DNA from: Phorcus lineatus
Taxonomy: Eukaryota; Mollusca; Gastropoda; Trochida; Trochidae
Assembly: GCA_921293015.1 (NCBI GenBank)
Contig: OV121098.1
Coordinates: 17,942,161 to 18,006,160 of the forward strand
Reading direction: 5' to 3'
DNA length: 64,000 nt
This document shows positions 1-11,204 of the stretch, in pieces. Both the position numbers and the translations under genes were made by a program. Within the stretch, counting starts at the first letter, position 1; every line of letters begins with the position of its first letter. Below the pieces are notes generated by a model. The model had not been told where the DNA came from and made no database searches. It saw only the letters and a program-made list of their open reading frames with translations.

Positions 1-1380
1 CATTATTTGAAAATGTCAATGTTATTTTTGTGTGATAAATGAGATTCGAAATACACTCCGAGATAGAACATATAGTCTAAAGGCCTCCATAAAATAGAGA
101 TGTGCCAAAAGATCACAGGAACGTGTAACACATGGAAATATTTGTATGCTTAATAGACTCTAGCAAAGTTTTTATTGATCGAGTATAAAAATAAGGCATT
201 CATAGTAAGTTTAAGACATGATTAAAAAAGACATTGTTTTTGTTATTTGATCTCTTCGTGGTCAGTAAATGTTTCATTGCCGACAGATTGGAGAATTTAT
301 CAAAATGGTGTGGGATGTACTGAAGACGCAACAAAAGCTAAGCTAAAACAGTCTAAAATATCTGTATATCAACTACATAAATTGTTCACCCGAACAAAAC
401 ATTTTCATTTTTTAAAAAAAGTTTAATACCTTTGTTTTTTCCCAATTTACCTTCAGTTTCTAAGTTCTACATTAATCGTGAAATACTTCAAGCGTTGTTA
501 ACAAATGAGAAGAGTAGTGCCATAATTGCAGATTTTCTCCATAAAACGTCCGTTTCTGCCAATCTTTAACATTTTTTATTCCTTGTTCGATCAACAGCGT
601 AAAAAGCTTTCGTAAAATCTACGAGATACAACAGTTTTACTTTTATACTTTTATACTTTATTTTTATACTTTTATTAACGTCTAACCACTCGGCCTTCGG
701 CCTCGTGCTTTAACTATAATAGTTCAGGGCAAAACTGTACTTTATTGCAAAACACATGATGGTTGAGGCTACTCTATTTCTTAAGTTTAGTTATCTGGTG
801 AACACTTAACGTAAACACTGTGGCAACTTTATAGGGCGAAAAGAGTTGACATTTATTCCTTCTACAGCAAATACGAATGACCCCAATACAATCACACATT
901 ACGATCTTATAGCCCTTACAATGAACTCGTTTGCCCAGTTCGATTCAAAGTTTTGAAAATTAATATGGGCTTATTTTTTTAAAATGCACTTAAAAATCAT
1001 TTCGTTAATTTTTATGATGCACAATAAAATCGCAAGCAAAAAACTTTATAATGGCGAAGTTGTTGGTCACGATGTTCGCGGACCTTTACATTTCTTGCAC
1101 ATTTAGAAGTGTCCCACCCATTGCATCTTTGCGGAAACGTTCACAACTGCGCTACAGAGGTCATACATGCATGGTATGTAGCTGAAGCTTTAGCCTAAAA
1201 CAGAATCTGTCTCAGAATCTCGTCAATACTTTTCACAGCAACCGTTCAACGTTACTGAATTTTAAAAAGATCGCTTTAAAGCCACAGTGTCTTCAACAGG
1301 GCTAAGAATCGTTTCCACACTTATGGTACTGCTTTGAGACGACATGCTATAACAAAACCACTAGATTACTTCAAGCTCTG
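1..1380. other. No gene recognised
   Basis: This AT-rich stretch holds no open frame with protein-like composition, no RNA gene and no repeat I could place. Short runs such as the repeated 'ttttatactttta' around 640-675 are simple sequence. Confidence 0.5.
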
Positions 1381-1539
1381 CGACACAACATCAGATAACC
1401 CACCCTGAAGTTATCTCCGTAGTAGGTATGGGGTAAAGGTTTACATACAGCTGCGCAAGAACAGTTTGCATGCAAAACCATGAGTTCGAATCCACTTGAC
1501 TCCTGCTCACCGTGGTTCACGTCGAGAGTGAACTACTGA

Positions 1540-2008
1540 GCAGGTCGATTTGACTACATGTACTTATGACTGGAGGCCTCTGATGTTTACAGATGAGTCT
1601 TTATTCTGCCTGAACTTAAATAATAGATGGGCGAGAGTATGAGGAAGACGGTAACATTGATGAAGACGATAGCCTGGAATGGAAACACTGATTGAGAATG
1701 GCAAAATGACCGGTATCTGTTACTGGGTTGAGATATTGGATGTCTAACCTTACCCTGGAGCTATAGGGGATAATTTTTCACGTATGGACGACGATGCCCG
1801 TCCACATAGAGCATGAGTTGTGAAACGGCAGTTTAAAATTGAAACAATTGAGCGGATGGTGTGGCCTGCATGTTCGACGGATCTCGCAAGAGCACTCGTG
1901 GGGCAATGGAACCGTATCCAACAGCAGCAAATTCAGCGCCTCATTGGCAGCATGAAAAGACTACGAAATGCTCAAGTGCGCCCAAGAGGCCCACATACAC
2001 GTTATTGA
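1540..2008 (+). pseudogene. Tc1-like transposase remnant (DDE domain)
   Basis: Decayed Tc1/mariner-superfamily transposase. Reading across several frames gives FTDESLFCLNLNNRWARV near 1583-1640, which carries the first catalytic Asp of the DDE domain. It then gives DDDARPHRA at about 1790-1815 and WPACSTDL at about 1862. The C-terminal tail (1820-2008) ends in the family-like MKR..NAQV.PRGPHTRY. Stops, frameshifts and a deletion after the WPACS motif, where NPIEHLWD is expected, show it is dead. No N-terminal helix-turn-helix or terminal inverted repeats were found, so it is a fragment. The family is recognised from motifs and the call is reliable at superfamily level only. Confidence 0.75.
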
Positions 2009-2070
2009 CGCCTTATTGACTAGGTAATCGTCGCTTTTGAACTTTTGTTATCTTCAGCTGCATTTATATC

Positions 2071-2475
2071 TTTTTGTCCCCCGCCGCAACGCGGAACGGC
2101 GAGGGACTATGAATTCAGCGGCGTCTGTCCGTCCATACGTACCTAGAGTGTTCATATTTGGTGACAAATTTCAATGGAGGAATCCTCAGACGCCAGTTGA
2201 CAGTGGTGACCTTGACGTTATTTTCAAGGTCACCACGGCACTTTGACCACTTTGTAATACATTGTCTCGTAAAGCTTAGCACCTAGAGTGTTTATATTTG
2301 ACGACAGCCTACAACGGCGGATGACTCGGGCACCAGTGGACTTTGGTGACCTTGACCTTATTTTCAAGGTAACCACAAAGCTTTGACCACTTTGTAATAC
2401 ATTGTTAGCGCGATATCTCGTAAAGCTACCAACATATCTCATAACGGCGAAGGACATTGCCATGTTAGTGGCAAA
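2071..2475 (+). repeat. Dispersed non-coding repeat with an internal tandem duplication
   Basis: It starts with a GC-rich hairpin-like head (ccccgccgcaacgcggaac, about 2078-2097) followed by a 'gtctgtccgtcc' run. Then come two diverged copies of a unit of about 140 bp, beginning at about 2140 and 2280. Each copy starts 'cacctagagtgtt' and carries an imperfect palindrome, 'ggtgaccttgac...ttcaaggt(c/a)acc'. Both copies end 'tttgaccactttgtaatacattgt'. Such 'gtccccc...gactat...gtccgtccgt' sequences are widely dispersed in mollusc genomes (recalled, not searched). The open frames here are shadows. Confidence 0.6.
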
Positions 2476-2479
2476 CACT

Positions 2480-3985
2480 TGTTCTTCGGTGGTTTATTCA
2501 GGCTTAAAGACAGTGAACTTTCTATGAATAGTGAAATCCATATTTATCACATGTTTAAGATGTTAAAATGAGTCCTGGTCAAAAATGAACATGTATTGTA
2601 CATTCTGAACATTAATTAAAAATAAAACACTCCATGTACCTTAGCTATTATTGAACGTTATCATAGTTTTTTCGCGTGATACAAAAAACGAACAGAACTT
2701 TTATTTCTATTTCGGTGAGCACTATGAAACGAGCTTGTGCAAGTAGAATTAATTTATATAGTTGTCTTTATGTAAATATTCACTGGGCTCATGAGGGTAC
2801 AACAAACCACCGCATCGAGTCATTTTGTTTAACAATAAATCTTAATGGGAAATAACTCTCAGTTGTAGGTTGGAAACGATTTTCTATCGACTCGGTTCAA
2901 AATAATATGCGTGTCCAAATTTATTGTCCAAAAAACTGGATAAAAATGTTCACATAGTGTTGTGCTCTTTTAATGTCAACCTCATAGGTTTCATTTACAC
3001 GTACATTATTTAAATCACCCTTTTCAACGCTCAACTCTGCCACACAAATCGTTCTTCACGTCCATTACTCCACAAGTTTCCAGTATACGTAGTGGTGGAA
3101 CAAGCTTAAGAGTAATCAAAGAATATAAACGATAGGGCATCCTTTGATCTTAAAGCTTTTTAAGTTATATTTATGTTATGTGCCGTCTTATCGGACCAAT
3201 TCATAGGATATGTATACTAAACAAATATTTCAAGTGAACGCAAGGGAGGTAACTCAATCCTCAATTATTTTTGCGGGGTATTCAATATAAGAGATTAGCA
3301 CGGATTTCCTTACTTTGTGGTGATATTCATTTGAACTTATCCTCCATCGTTATGAACATGTGATCGAGCCAGTATTCAGAGTTAACCCACTTATCCTTTC
3401 ACGCTGACCTATTCACTCTGTGTGCTGAAATCGTACATGGGTAATGGACCCGGAGAACCAACTTAAGGGGCAGTATTGAGCGTTAAAAAAAGGGAATTAG
3501 ATATATCCTACCTATGTAATTAAAACATACGAGACTGAAATTTAGAGATCACCGCTGTGTGGAATTTGATGTTTAATTTGAATATGTGGAACTATGAATC
3601 TGGACACACATTATATAAAATAATAATTATAAAGAAATAGCCGTTTCCAACCTTGCACACTTTGGAAAAATGGTTAATTTATATATCTTTTGCGCAATGC
3701 TTAGCCTGGCCTATGCTAACTTCAAAAGGAAGATACCGTTCATCCTTGAATAATTCCCCCGTCGAATATTTATTTTAAACAGCGACTAAACAGTACGACT
3801 TTCTTATTTAAAAAATCAAGGCTCAAAAAATCATTTCAAAAACGTATCGAAACGTATCGAACTTTAAAAACATATTGAATTCAGTGTCATATAACATCAA
3901 ATTTAGGTTGAATGTCGCATAAATATGCTGAGGTGACGGAAACATTTGAAAAAGGGCGATATACACAAATTAACAACATTTCAAA
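2480..3985. other. No gene recognised; possible downstream intron of the 3990-4412 exon
   Basis: AT-rich sequence without a convincing ORF. If the minus-strand secreted-protein exon at 3990-4412 is real, its next exons should lie here or further left. I found no acceptor/ORF combination good enough to report. Confidence 0.4.
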
Positions 3986-3989
3986 ACAT

Positions 3990-4412
3990 TCACCCGAGGT
4001 TTATTTGATCAATAGGTAGCCGACATTGGTATGCAAGTCGAGATATAAGGTTAATAATTATAGCTTGAGTGGATGGGACTCTGATGACATACTCACAGGG
4101 CACCCCTGACACTTCGTTCGGCCAGGTAACCTTGTCTGTGAGTACCTGCGCAGTGATGTCGCTCACATTGCTCATGTAACGGCCCACGTCGCGTACTATG
4201 TATACAACGTCCCGGCTAAAGGGGACCCCGTCAAACGAGGTAATCAGGAGATCATACGTCGTCGTATTGGTTCTCTCGTCAATCTGCTTATAGATGTTGC
4301 TGAAGGCTGCATTCTTCACAGTAAAGGAGCCACGTTTGACCGGGTTGAGAGAAACGGCGTGCAGCACAGCCACATAATACAAAAGAAAAGGTAGAGCGGC
4401 CAACCGACTCAT
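3990..4412 (-). CDS. Putative first exon of a secreted protein
   Basis: A 140-codon minus-strand frame starting at a true ATG (4410-4412). The first 20 or so residues are a typical signal peptide: a basic Arg at residue 3, then the hydrophobic LAALPFLLYYVAVLHAV. The mature part is mixed alpha/beta in composition with potential N-glycosylation sites (NTT near residue 48, NVS near residue 82) and two cysteines, CEY and CRL, near the end. Composition is far more protein-like than other frames nearby. The frame closes at TGA, but that TGA sits inside 'CTCGG|GTGAAT', an acceptable 5' splice site, so this is more likely exon 1 of an intron-containing gene than a complete 140-residue protein. A canonical TATAAAA at about 4531 is on the opposite strand and does not support this start. 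I do not recognise the family. Confidence 0.5.
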   Translation of the reverse strand: MSRLAALPFLLYYVAVLHAVSLNPVKRGSFTVKNAAFSNIYKQIDERTNTTTYDLLITSFDGVPFSRDVVYIVRDVGRYMSNVSDITAQVLTDKVTWPNEVSGVPCEYVIRVPSTQAIIINLISRLAYQCRLPIDQINLG

Positions 4413-4781
4413 TACCTTCTGTGGTGATCTCTGAATATTATCTTGTCTGTTCGCCTGACACGCATATTGGGAATTAGGTCAACATTTCTATGTCAGGTGT
4501 TTCGCCTACATTACAAAACACCCTATAAAACGCTACTGCGTGGGGACGTTTGCTAAATGAGACATTTTGCAATCCTCAGAGCAACGGTGCGCTTTGATAA
4601 TGGTCGAAGTTGTATTTTCGCAGATTTTTTTTTTACGTAAAGCCATAATATTAGCTTCTTTGAAACATATGTATTTTAATTATATATCCGACTTACAGAG
4701 TAAACTAGGGTACACAGCATTCATTCTTTATGCCTGTCCCTCCGCCCAAGAACTGGCATATCTCCTAAACTATACTGTATA

Positions 4782-5368
4782 CACTGCATGCCAAAAGTTT
4801 GTTCACATACCTGAATATACTAGTGCAAATATCATGTAATTTTTGATGCCTTTGAGGTATCGTAGCGTTGCGAAAAAGAAACGTTTTATATTGAATTTTC
4901 AATACACGTATGCAGATCCATTCTTCTTTAAGGCAAAGGTTTATCGTACCCCACATTTACCTGTAACAGTTTTGGCAGGTCATTGAAGTGACCAGGGGTC
5001 AAACTTCCGAAAACACTAATTTTTATTTTTCTCCATGAAATCCTTTATAAGTTATCAACTTCTTAAAAAATGAGTCACGTTTGCTCCTTAGCACAAAGTC
5101 AATGTAGTATATTGGTTTTAATCTCAGAGAGTCGATGTGGAACATTTTATTCGACATTTCGAAAATTTGACCCCTTCTGTCCATATCAATATGCCAAAAT
5201 TCGCACGAGTTTATGCCAAAATGAGAATGGCTATTTCACACATGGACAGTAGGTGATCCATTGTTAGTCTTTCTGAAGTTATTCTATTGACGTTGAAACG
5301 AAACCCAAATTACATGATATTTGCACTACGATTCAGTGGTAAGTGAACAAACTTTCGGTATGCAGCTG
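4782..5368. mobile_element. 587-bp Tc1/mariner-type MITE flanked by TA
   Basis: Inverted ends of about 26 bp: the left end begins 'cactgcatgccaaaagtttg', and the right end read on the minus strand begins 'cagctgcataccgaaagttt'. Both continue into 'gttcac'. A TA dinucleotide lies directly outside each end (4780-4781 and 5369-5370), the target duplication of Tc1/mariner elements. Inner similarity continues as 'agtgcaaatatcatgtaatt' in both arms. No transposase frame is present, so it is non-autonomous. Confidence 0.8.
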
Positions 5369-5370
5369 TA

Positions 5371-7330
5371 CATGCTAGCTTCGACAAACTTCATTAATAT
5401 TTTAGGATATTTTAGCTGATGTCCCTTTTGAGGGCTCGACATGCAAATAAATTCTATTCTTTGCGTTTTCCATGGAAACATGACAAAATTCTTATTCTCA
5501 TAATCACTTCTGTTACAATAATGTTGATATCTAACTGAAACTGTAATTATGAAAATATTCGATGTTAATAGATAAACCAACGGATAACATGGAAGAAATG
5601 ACGTTTTTATTGACATGGAAGAAATGACGTTTTTTTTATACACAACATACATTTCATGACATATATGGTAATAGAAGACAATCATTACAGAATGTATGTC
5701 TGAAAATTGGTATGGATGATTTTAATGAAATGAGGTTCTGAAGACAAAAATAATTTGACAAGCTATATATGTAGAGCGGCAGTTAATGTTGCTGATGGCA
5801 AATTATTTTCTAGGAAAGGTATACGCTGCAGTATTTAACAGTTTACAACTGTTGATATGACTAATGGAATCCAAAAAATAAGGATGGGTTTCACTCCTCA
5901 TTTTCGTATATATACAGAAAAGCGTATTGCAATATATATTGGTACGTTTCATAATCAAGTTTTTCCATGCTCTCTTGACTAAATAGCAGCAATTTTATCA
6001 GTGATCAATGCTCAACTGGCCGTCGTTTTGTATAGAGACATAATTCAGTGATTGATTTCCGACTTTTAACATGTCTGTGCTATTTTCAATTAGCAAGTTC
6101 ACACTTTGTTTACAACTTTCAGTATATTTTGGTAACGTTTCTCTGCAAATTTACATGGAAATTGTATATTTTGAAACCTACGATATATTGGATATATTCA
6201 GAAGTGTGTACCGGTACGTATCGTTTTTTCCCTGTATTGCAATATACCGATAATACCACGCGCCCTTACCAAAAAAATAAATAAACTTAATTTGTCTTAA
6301 AATAAAGAACAGGTTTCATGACGAGGATTTTAAAATGATTCTCTTGATGAATAAAAAACATTTCTGTTACACTCATCACGAAAATAATAAAAAATAGAAC
6401 AGTACGTTTATCTTCACTGACGGGTACGTTTCAGGATCAAATAAAGAATTTTGAAGTTGTGCGAATCTTAGAAAGAAAGATATTCAGAATTGTGGTGACA
6501 TATCCATCTGACAAATGCAAATATTGACGTTTATGGATGGTATAAGTTTCCTCAATGATAGATTCTTTGAAAATAAGTTTTGTCGGTTTGTCTGATATAT
6601 GTCTCGATACAAGAACCTTGGTCGGTTCAGTCAACAGTTTGTGACACAGGAAAATTGTGATTTTCTTGACTTATTTGGCTTTGAGACGAACCTAAATGTC
6701 CTTGACGGTGATTTAAATTCAAAATATCTCAATTTTCATCTTCAAATGCCCAAAATAGAATGAAAACTGGTATAACATAAATATCTGAAAATAACCATAT
6801 TATATTGTTTTGTCATAGCAATCCGTAACATACATCGTAGCCAATCGTATTTGCTTACATTGGTTATAATTAGCAACCATAACACAAACTTTACAACGTG
6901 TTATTATTTTAAGCTCATCTAGCCTGAAAAAACTGATGGGTTTTTGGCAAGACATGGCATTCCAGCGTTCGTCCGTCTGTAAAATTTTCACAATTTAAGT
7001 TTTCTTCTCCAGAACCATTGGTTTACGAAACCTGAAATCTTGTGTACAGACTCCTTGACTAAGTAAGTTTTTAATTGGTGATTTGATGACCCTGTGACCC
7101 CTTATTAGGGCGATAGGGGCTGAGCCCGAACAACCCATTTAAATCTTTCTTTTCAGGTACAAGAGGCCTAGAAAGATGAAACTCAGTGTACAGACTGTAA
7201 CACTTAGCCGATGGGGATTCAAAATTATATTATGGTAACCCTGTAATCCCTTATACGTGAATGTGAACAGTCACTGTACACTGGCTATGGCGCGCCGTTA
7301 CTGTGAACATGACAAACCGTAACGACCACT
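5371..7330. other. No gene recognised; short duplications only
   Basis: There is a 27-bp direct duplication ('gacatggaagaaatgacg' with a T run) at about 5585-5635. At 7010-7260 two loosely similar segments share 'gtgtacagact' and 'accctgt(g/a)a(c/t)ccctta'. The open frames between 6048 and 6991 have no family features. Confidence 0.4.
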
Positions 7331-7339
7331 TAAAAACCT

Positions 7340-8998
7340 CCTCACGCAGTAACGTATTACAGGGTGTGACAATAGATGTAGCGTATTACAGGGTGTGACA
7401 ATAGATGTAGCGTATTACAGGGTGTGAAATAGATGTAGCGTGTTACAGGGAGTGACAATAGATGTAGGGTGTTACAAGGAGTGACAATAGATGTAGGGTG
7501 TTACAGGGTGTGACAATAGATGTAGCGTGTTACAGGGTGTGACAATAGATGTAGCGTATTACAGGGTGTGAAATAGATGTAGCGTATTACAGGGTGTGAA
7601 ATAGATGTAGCGTGTTACAGGGAGTGACAATAGATGTAGGATGTTACAAGGAGTGACAATAGATGTAGGGTGTTACAGGGTGTGACAATAGATGTAGCGT
7701 ATTACAAAGTGTGACAATAGATGTCGCGTATTACAGGGAGTGACATTACATGTAGCGAAGTACAGGGTGTGACAATAGATGTAGCGTATTATAGGGTGTG
7801 ACAATAGATGTAGGGTGTTACAAGGAGTGACAATAGATGTAGCGTATTACAGGGTGTGACAATAGATGTAGCGTATTACAGGGTGTGAAATAGATGTAGC
7901 GTGTTAAAGGGAGTGACAATAGATGTAGGGTGTTACAAGGAGTGACAATAGATGTAGGGTGTTACAGGGTGTGACAATAGATGTAGCGTATTACAGGGTG
8001 TGACAATAGATGTAGCCTATTACAGGGTGTGACAATAGATGTAGCGAAGTACAGGGTGTGACAATAGATGTAGCGTATTACAGGGTGTGACAATAGATGT
8101 AGCGTATTACAGGGTGTGAAATAGATGTAGCGTGTTACAGGGAGTGACAATAGATGTAGGGTGTTACAAGGAGTGACAATAGATGTAGGGTGTTACAGGG
8201 TGTGACAATAGATGTAGCATATTACAAAGTGTGACAATAGATGTCGCGTATTAATTAGAGGGAGTGACATTAGATGTAGCGAAGTACAGGGAGTGACAAT
8301 AGATGTAGCGTATTATAGGGTGTGACAATAGATGTAGCGTATTACAGGGTGTGACAACAGATGTAGCGTATTACAAGGTGTGACAACAGATGTAGCGTAT
8401 TACAGGGTGTGACAATAGATGTAGCGAAGTACAGGGTGTGACAATAGATGTAGCGTATTGCAGGGTGTGAAATAGATGTAGGGTGTTACAAGGAGTGACA
8501 ATAGATGTAGGGTGTTACAGGGTGTGACAATAGATGTAGCGTATTACAAAGTGTGACAATAAATGTCGCGTATTACAGGGAGTGACATTAGATGTAGCGA
8601 AGTACAGGGTGTGACAATAGATGTAGCGTATTATAGGGTGTGACAATAGATGTAGCGTATTACAGGGTGTGACAATAGATGTAGCGAATTACAGGGTGTG
8701 ACAACAGATGTAGCGTATTACAGGGTGAGACAATAGATGTAGCGTATTACAGGGTGTGACAATAGATGTAGGGTATTACAGGGAGTGAAATAGATGTAGC
8801 ATATTACAGGGTGTGACAACAGATGTAGCGTATTACAGGGTGTGACAATAGATGTAGCGTGTTACAGGGTGTGACAATAGATGTAGCGTATTACAGGGTG
8901 TGACAATAGATGTAGCGTATTACAGGGTGTGAAATAGATGTAGCATGTTACAGGGAGTGACAATAGATGTAGGGTGTTACAAGGAGTGACAATAGATC
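7340..8998 (+). repeat. 29-bp minisatellite, about 57 units
   Basis: The consensus unit is roughly 'acagggtgtgacaatagatg' followed by 'tagcgtatt' (29 bp). Variant units (bracketed letter = alternative) read 'gggtgttacaaggagtgac', 'gcgaagtacaggg', 'gatgtcgcgtatta' and a shortened 'gtgaaatagatg'. Rare variants recur in the same order, for example gatgtcgcgtatta near 7723, 8242 and 8566, so blocks of several units were duplicated together. The array stops abruptly at 8998, where LINE-derived sequence begins. The minus-strand frame at 7962-8150 is a by-product. Confidence 0.95.
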
Positions 8999-9039
8999 AC
9001 TATCACAGGAAAGGTGTTCACTAAAATACTCAACAACAA

Positions 9040-9880
9040 GCATGGTTAGAGGAGAAAAATATTCTATTTGAAAATCAACCTGGATTTCGAAAGAACTATT
9101 GACAATCTTTTTACGGTGCAGGGGGATGATAAGCTAGTATTTATACAAGTCGACTGGATGAAGATTCTATTGCTTTCTTAAATAGATATTTTAAAAGCGT
9201 ATGATAGCGTCAAACATTCACAATTTTAGTACAGAAGCATTCGATATGGTGTCCACGGAACCATTCTATCAGTATTACGTGACATATACTTTAAGTTAAG
9301 ATCATGCATCCTCACATACAATGGCCTCACGGACGTCAAGGACGTACGTATGGTGAGCCCAATATTTTCTTGTTTTATATTAATGAGCTGGTTACAGAAT
9401 TAAAAATCTTTCAGTGCAGAGGAATATTTATTACAGAAGATATTGCAAACATCTATTCGTTATTGTATGCCGATGACATTGACAATTTTGCAGATTTTGT
9501 AGGAAAATTACAACAACACATTGACAGTTTTTGTGATAAATGGGGACTGAATCTGAATTTGGAAAAATCAAAAATTGTTTGCAGAAAGCAACATACACAC
9601 TAACTGTATTTATGAATGTATTGAATACTGGATAACGAGACAGACATACAAGATGTTACTAAAACTGAATGATGTAGGCTGAAGTTCATGGGCTACAGGC
9701 GTCAAAAATTGTCTTTTCCCATATGGCTATGGATACGTGTGATTTCTCAGAACGTCGGACACATAACCTATTTCTATCTGATTTAAAACAGTGAGAGACT
9801 ATGGAATTCAGAACTGATACGCTTCAATTAATTATGTTCTATGGGCCAAATGGGCTGAAACTTCATGAATAAACACTTTT
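9040..9880 (+). pseudogene. LINE reverse transcriptase and C-terminal remnant
   Basis: Non-LTR retrotransposon pol fragment. The longest clean piece (9360-9600) reads LFYINELV at its start, then LLYADDIDNFADFVGKLQQ with the YADD catalytic box, then WGLNLNLEKSKIVC, the usual RT fold after the active site. Upstream, 'QPGFRKN'-like and 'F..YDSVKH' remnants in other frames are the preceding RT blocks. Downstream, broken frames give KMLLKLND and the 'YGYGYV'-type C-terminal motifs, which resemble the LINE at 49129-50671, so both belong to the same broad clade. Frameshifts and stops show it is inactive, and the 5' end abuts the minisatellite. Confidence 0.85.
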
Positions 9881-9904
9881 GATTTGTAATGTTTATAACT
9901 GAAG

Positions 9905-10199
9905 TAGGTGAGGTGAGGTGAGTTGGTGTTTAACGCCGCTTTCAAGATTATTTCACTTATATCACGGCTGCTAGTATTATTGCAGGGAGAAAGCCCGCAA
10001 CCCCATTGAGGTTATGCATTGCGGTGATACATGCGAGCACCAGCTGGAACTAGCGAACCATGAGTGCACCCAAACATGACAGCGTGTAGAACCCTACTCT
10101 ACTGCAGACCAAGTTGCCGAGCCCCTGGCGGAATTCGAACCACGGACCTCTTGATACGAAGCCGAATGCGCTAACCACTGCGCTATTTATCCAACCCCC
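9905..10199 (-). mobile_element. tRNA-derived SINE
   Basis: Read on the minus strand, the head at 10199 carries an A-box-like segment (tagcgcagtggttagcgcat, + positions 10167-10186) and a perfect pol III B box GGTTCGAATTCC (10130-10141). The element ends on the plus side at about 9905 with 'gtgaggtgagttggtgttta' and 'acgccgctttcaa', a body very common in gastropod and bivalve SINEs (recalled). The order tRNA head, body, simple tail fits a SINE of about 295 bp. Confidence 0.8.
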
Positions 10200-10504
10200 A
10201 CAAAGTAGATGGCAAAAACATGTTTAATTATATCTCTTTGTCCTTTTGAAATAAACTAAGTACCTGTTGTGTTAGGTAAAGGTGAAAATAAATGATTAAG
10301 TTTGGATAGCAAGAAATATTTTAACACAACATTTCTACCAAAGTTATTTTTATAATCTTAATTCCTAACTTTCCATCTCCTTCTCTATTATTTCCAACTT
10401 CTCAAGTAAGTTTATCTCTACCATTAATTCTAATTCAAACTTAATTCCCAATAGTTAAAACTGTGATCGTGACCAATCAATATTATAATCATTACAAAGC
10501 TTGT

Positions 10505-10660
10505 ATCTGGTGGTGGCACGTTGACCTGTGCGTAGCTCAGTTGACCGCTATCAGCGAAGTCAAGCAACATCTGGCGTGGCTCGCCGGATGTGTGGGTTAC
10601 CCGATCATTGCTGTATTAACTGAGAGTTTAAGGGTTATTCCCTGACCCACACTGAGACAC
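10505..10660 (+). repeat. 5S-rRNA-derived sequence (SINE3-like head or 5S pseudogene)
   Basis: 'cgaagtcaagcaacatctgg' at about 10554-10573 matches the internal promoter A region of 5S rRNA. 'cggatgtgtgggttacccg' at about 10583-10601 matches its C box region (5S: ggatgggtgacc). The outer helices are not 5S-like and the 3' part is unrelated, which suggests a 5S-headed SINE rather than a gene. Only these two boxes support the call. Confidence 0.55.
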
Positions 10661-11204
10661 GAGCTGAGAAACTTGTGGGCAAGGGACTGTGAGGAAACCG
10701 ACTTTTTAATTCATACATGTTTATTAACATTTTCCAGTAACGTAAATATTTTTACATCGTTTCCAAATTGGCCCTATTTTCTAATTGTCATACATTATCA
10801 TACTTTCCGATAAATGTAAATGTCACTAAATGTTTTCTCATCAACTCTCCTTTGCCATCAGTAAATATTAATATCTTTTGTTTACCTCTCAACACTCTCC
10901 TCAGGTTTGCATCTAGCATAACCTTTCATGTCAAATTACCTTGACCCCTGACCCAGGTCACGCATTGTTTACTTCCGGGTCACAGCTGTCAAACTTTCGC
11001 GGGTAAGTTACGTGATGTTGTATATGTCAAACTTAGATCTTCTCTTTATTCATGGTTAGGATTATATCATTGCCTATAAATGAATTATTATGCTATTTTA
11101 GGGCTTTAGTAGTTAAAATAGATTGTATTAAGGTAATTTTGATAGACATTTCTGTCATCTTCATCGGGTGCACGTCACTTGGTGCATACTCCACAAGCAT
11201 ATTC

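Noticed and set aside
1420-1500. Possible tRNA-like segment with gagttcgaatcca
   Set aside because: B box only; no A box or acceptor pairing.
4528-4540. TATAAAA box near the secreted-protein exon
   Set aside because: It points away from the minus-strand exon and no plus-strand gene follows.
7962-8150. Minus-strand frame with repeated RYIYCHTL-like peptides
   Set aside because: By-product of the 29-bp array; other units break the frame.
7340-8998. Regular repeats resembling a CRISPR array
   Set aside because: Units are contiguous tandem repeats without spacers, in a eukaryotic genome.
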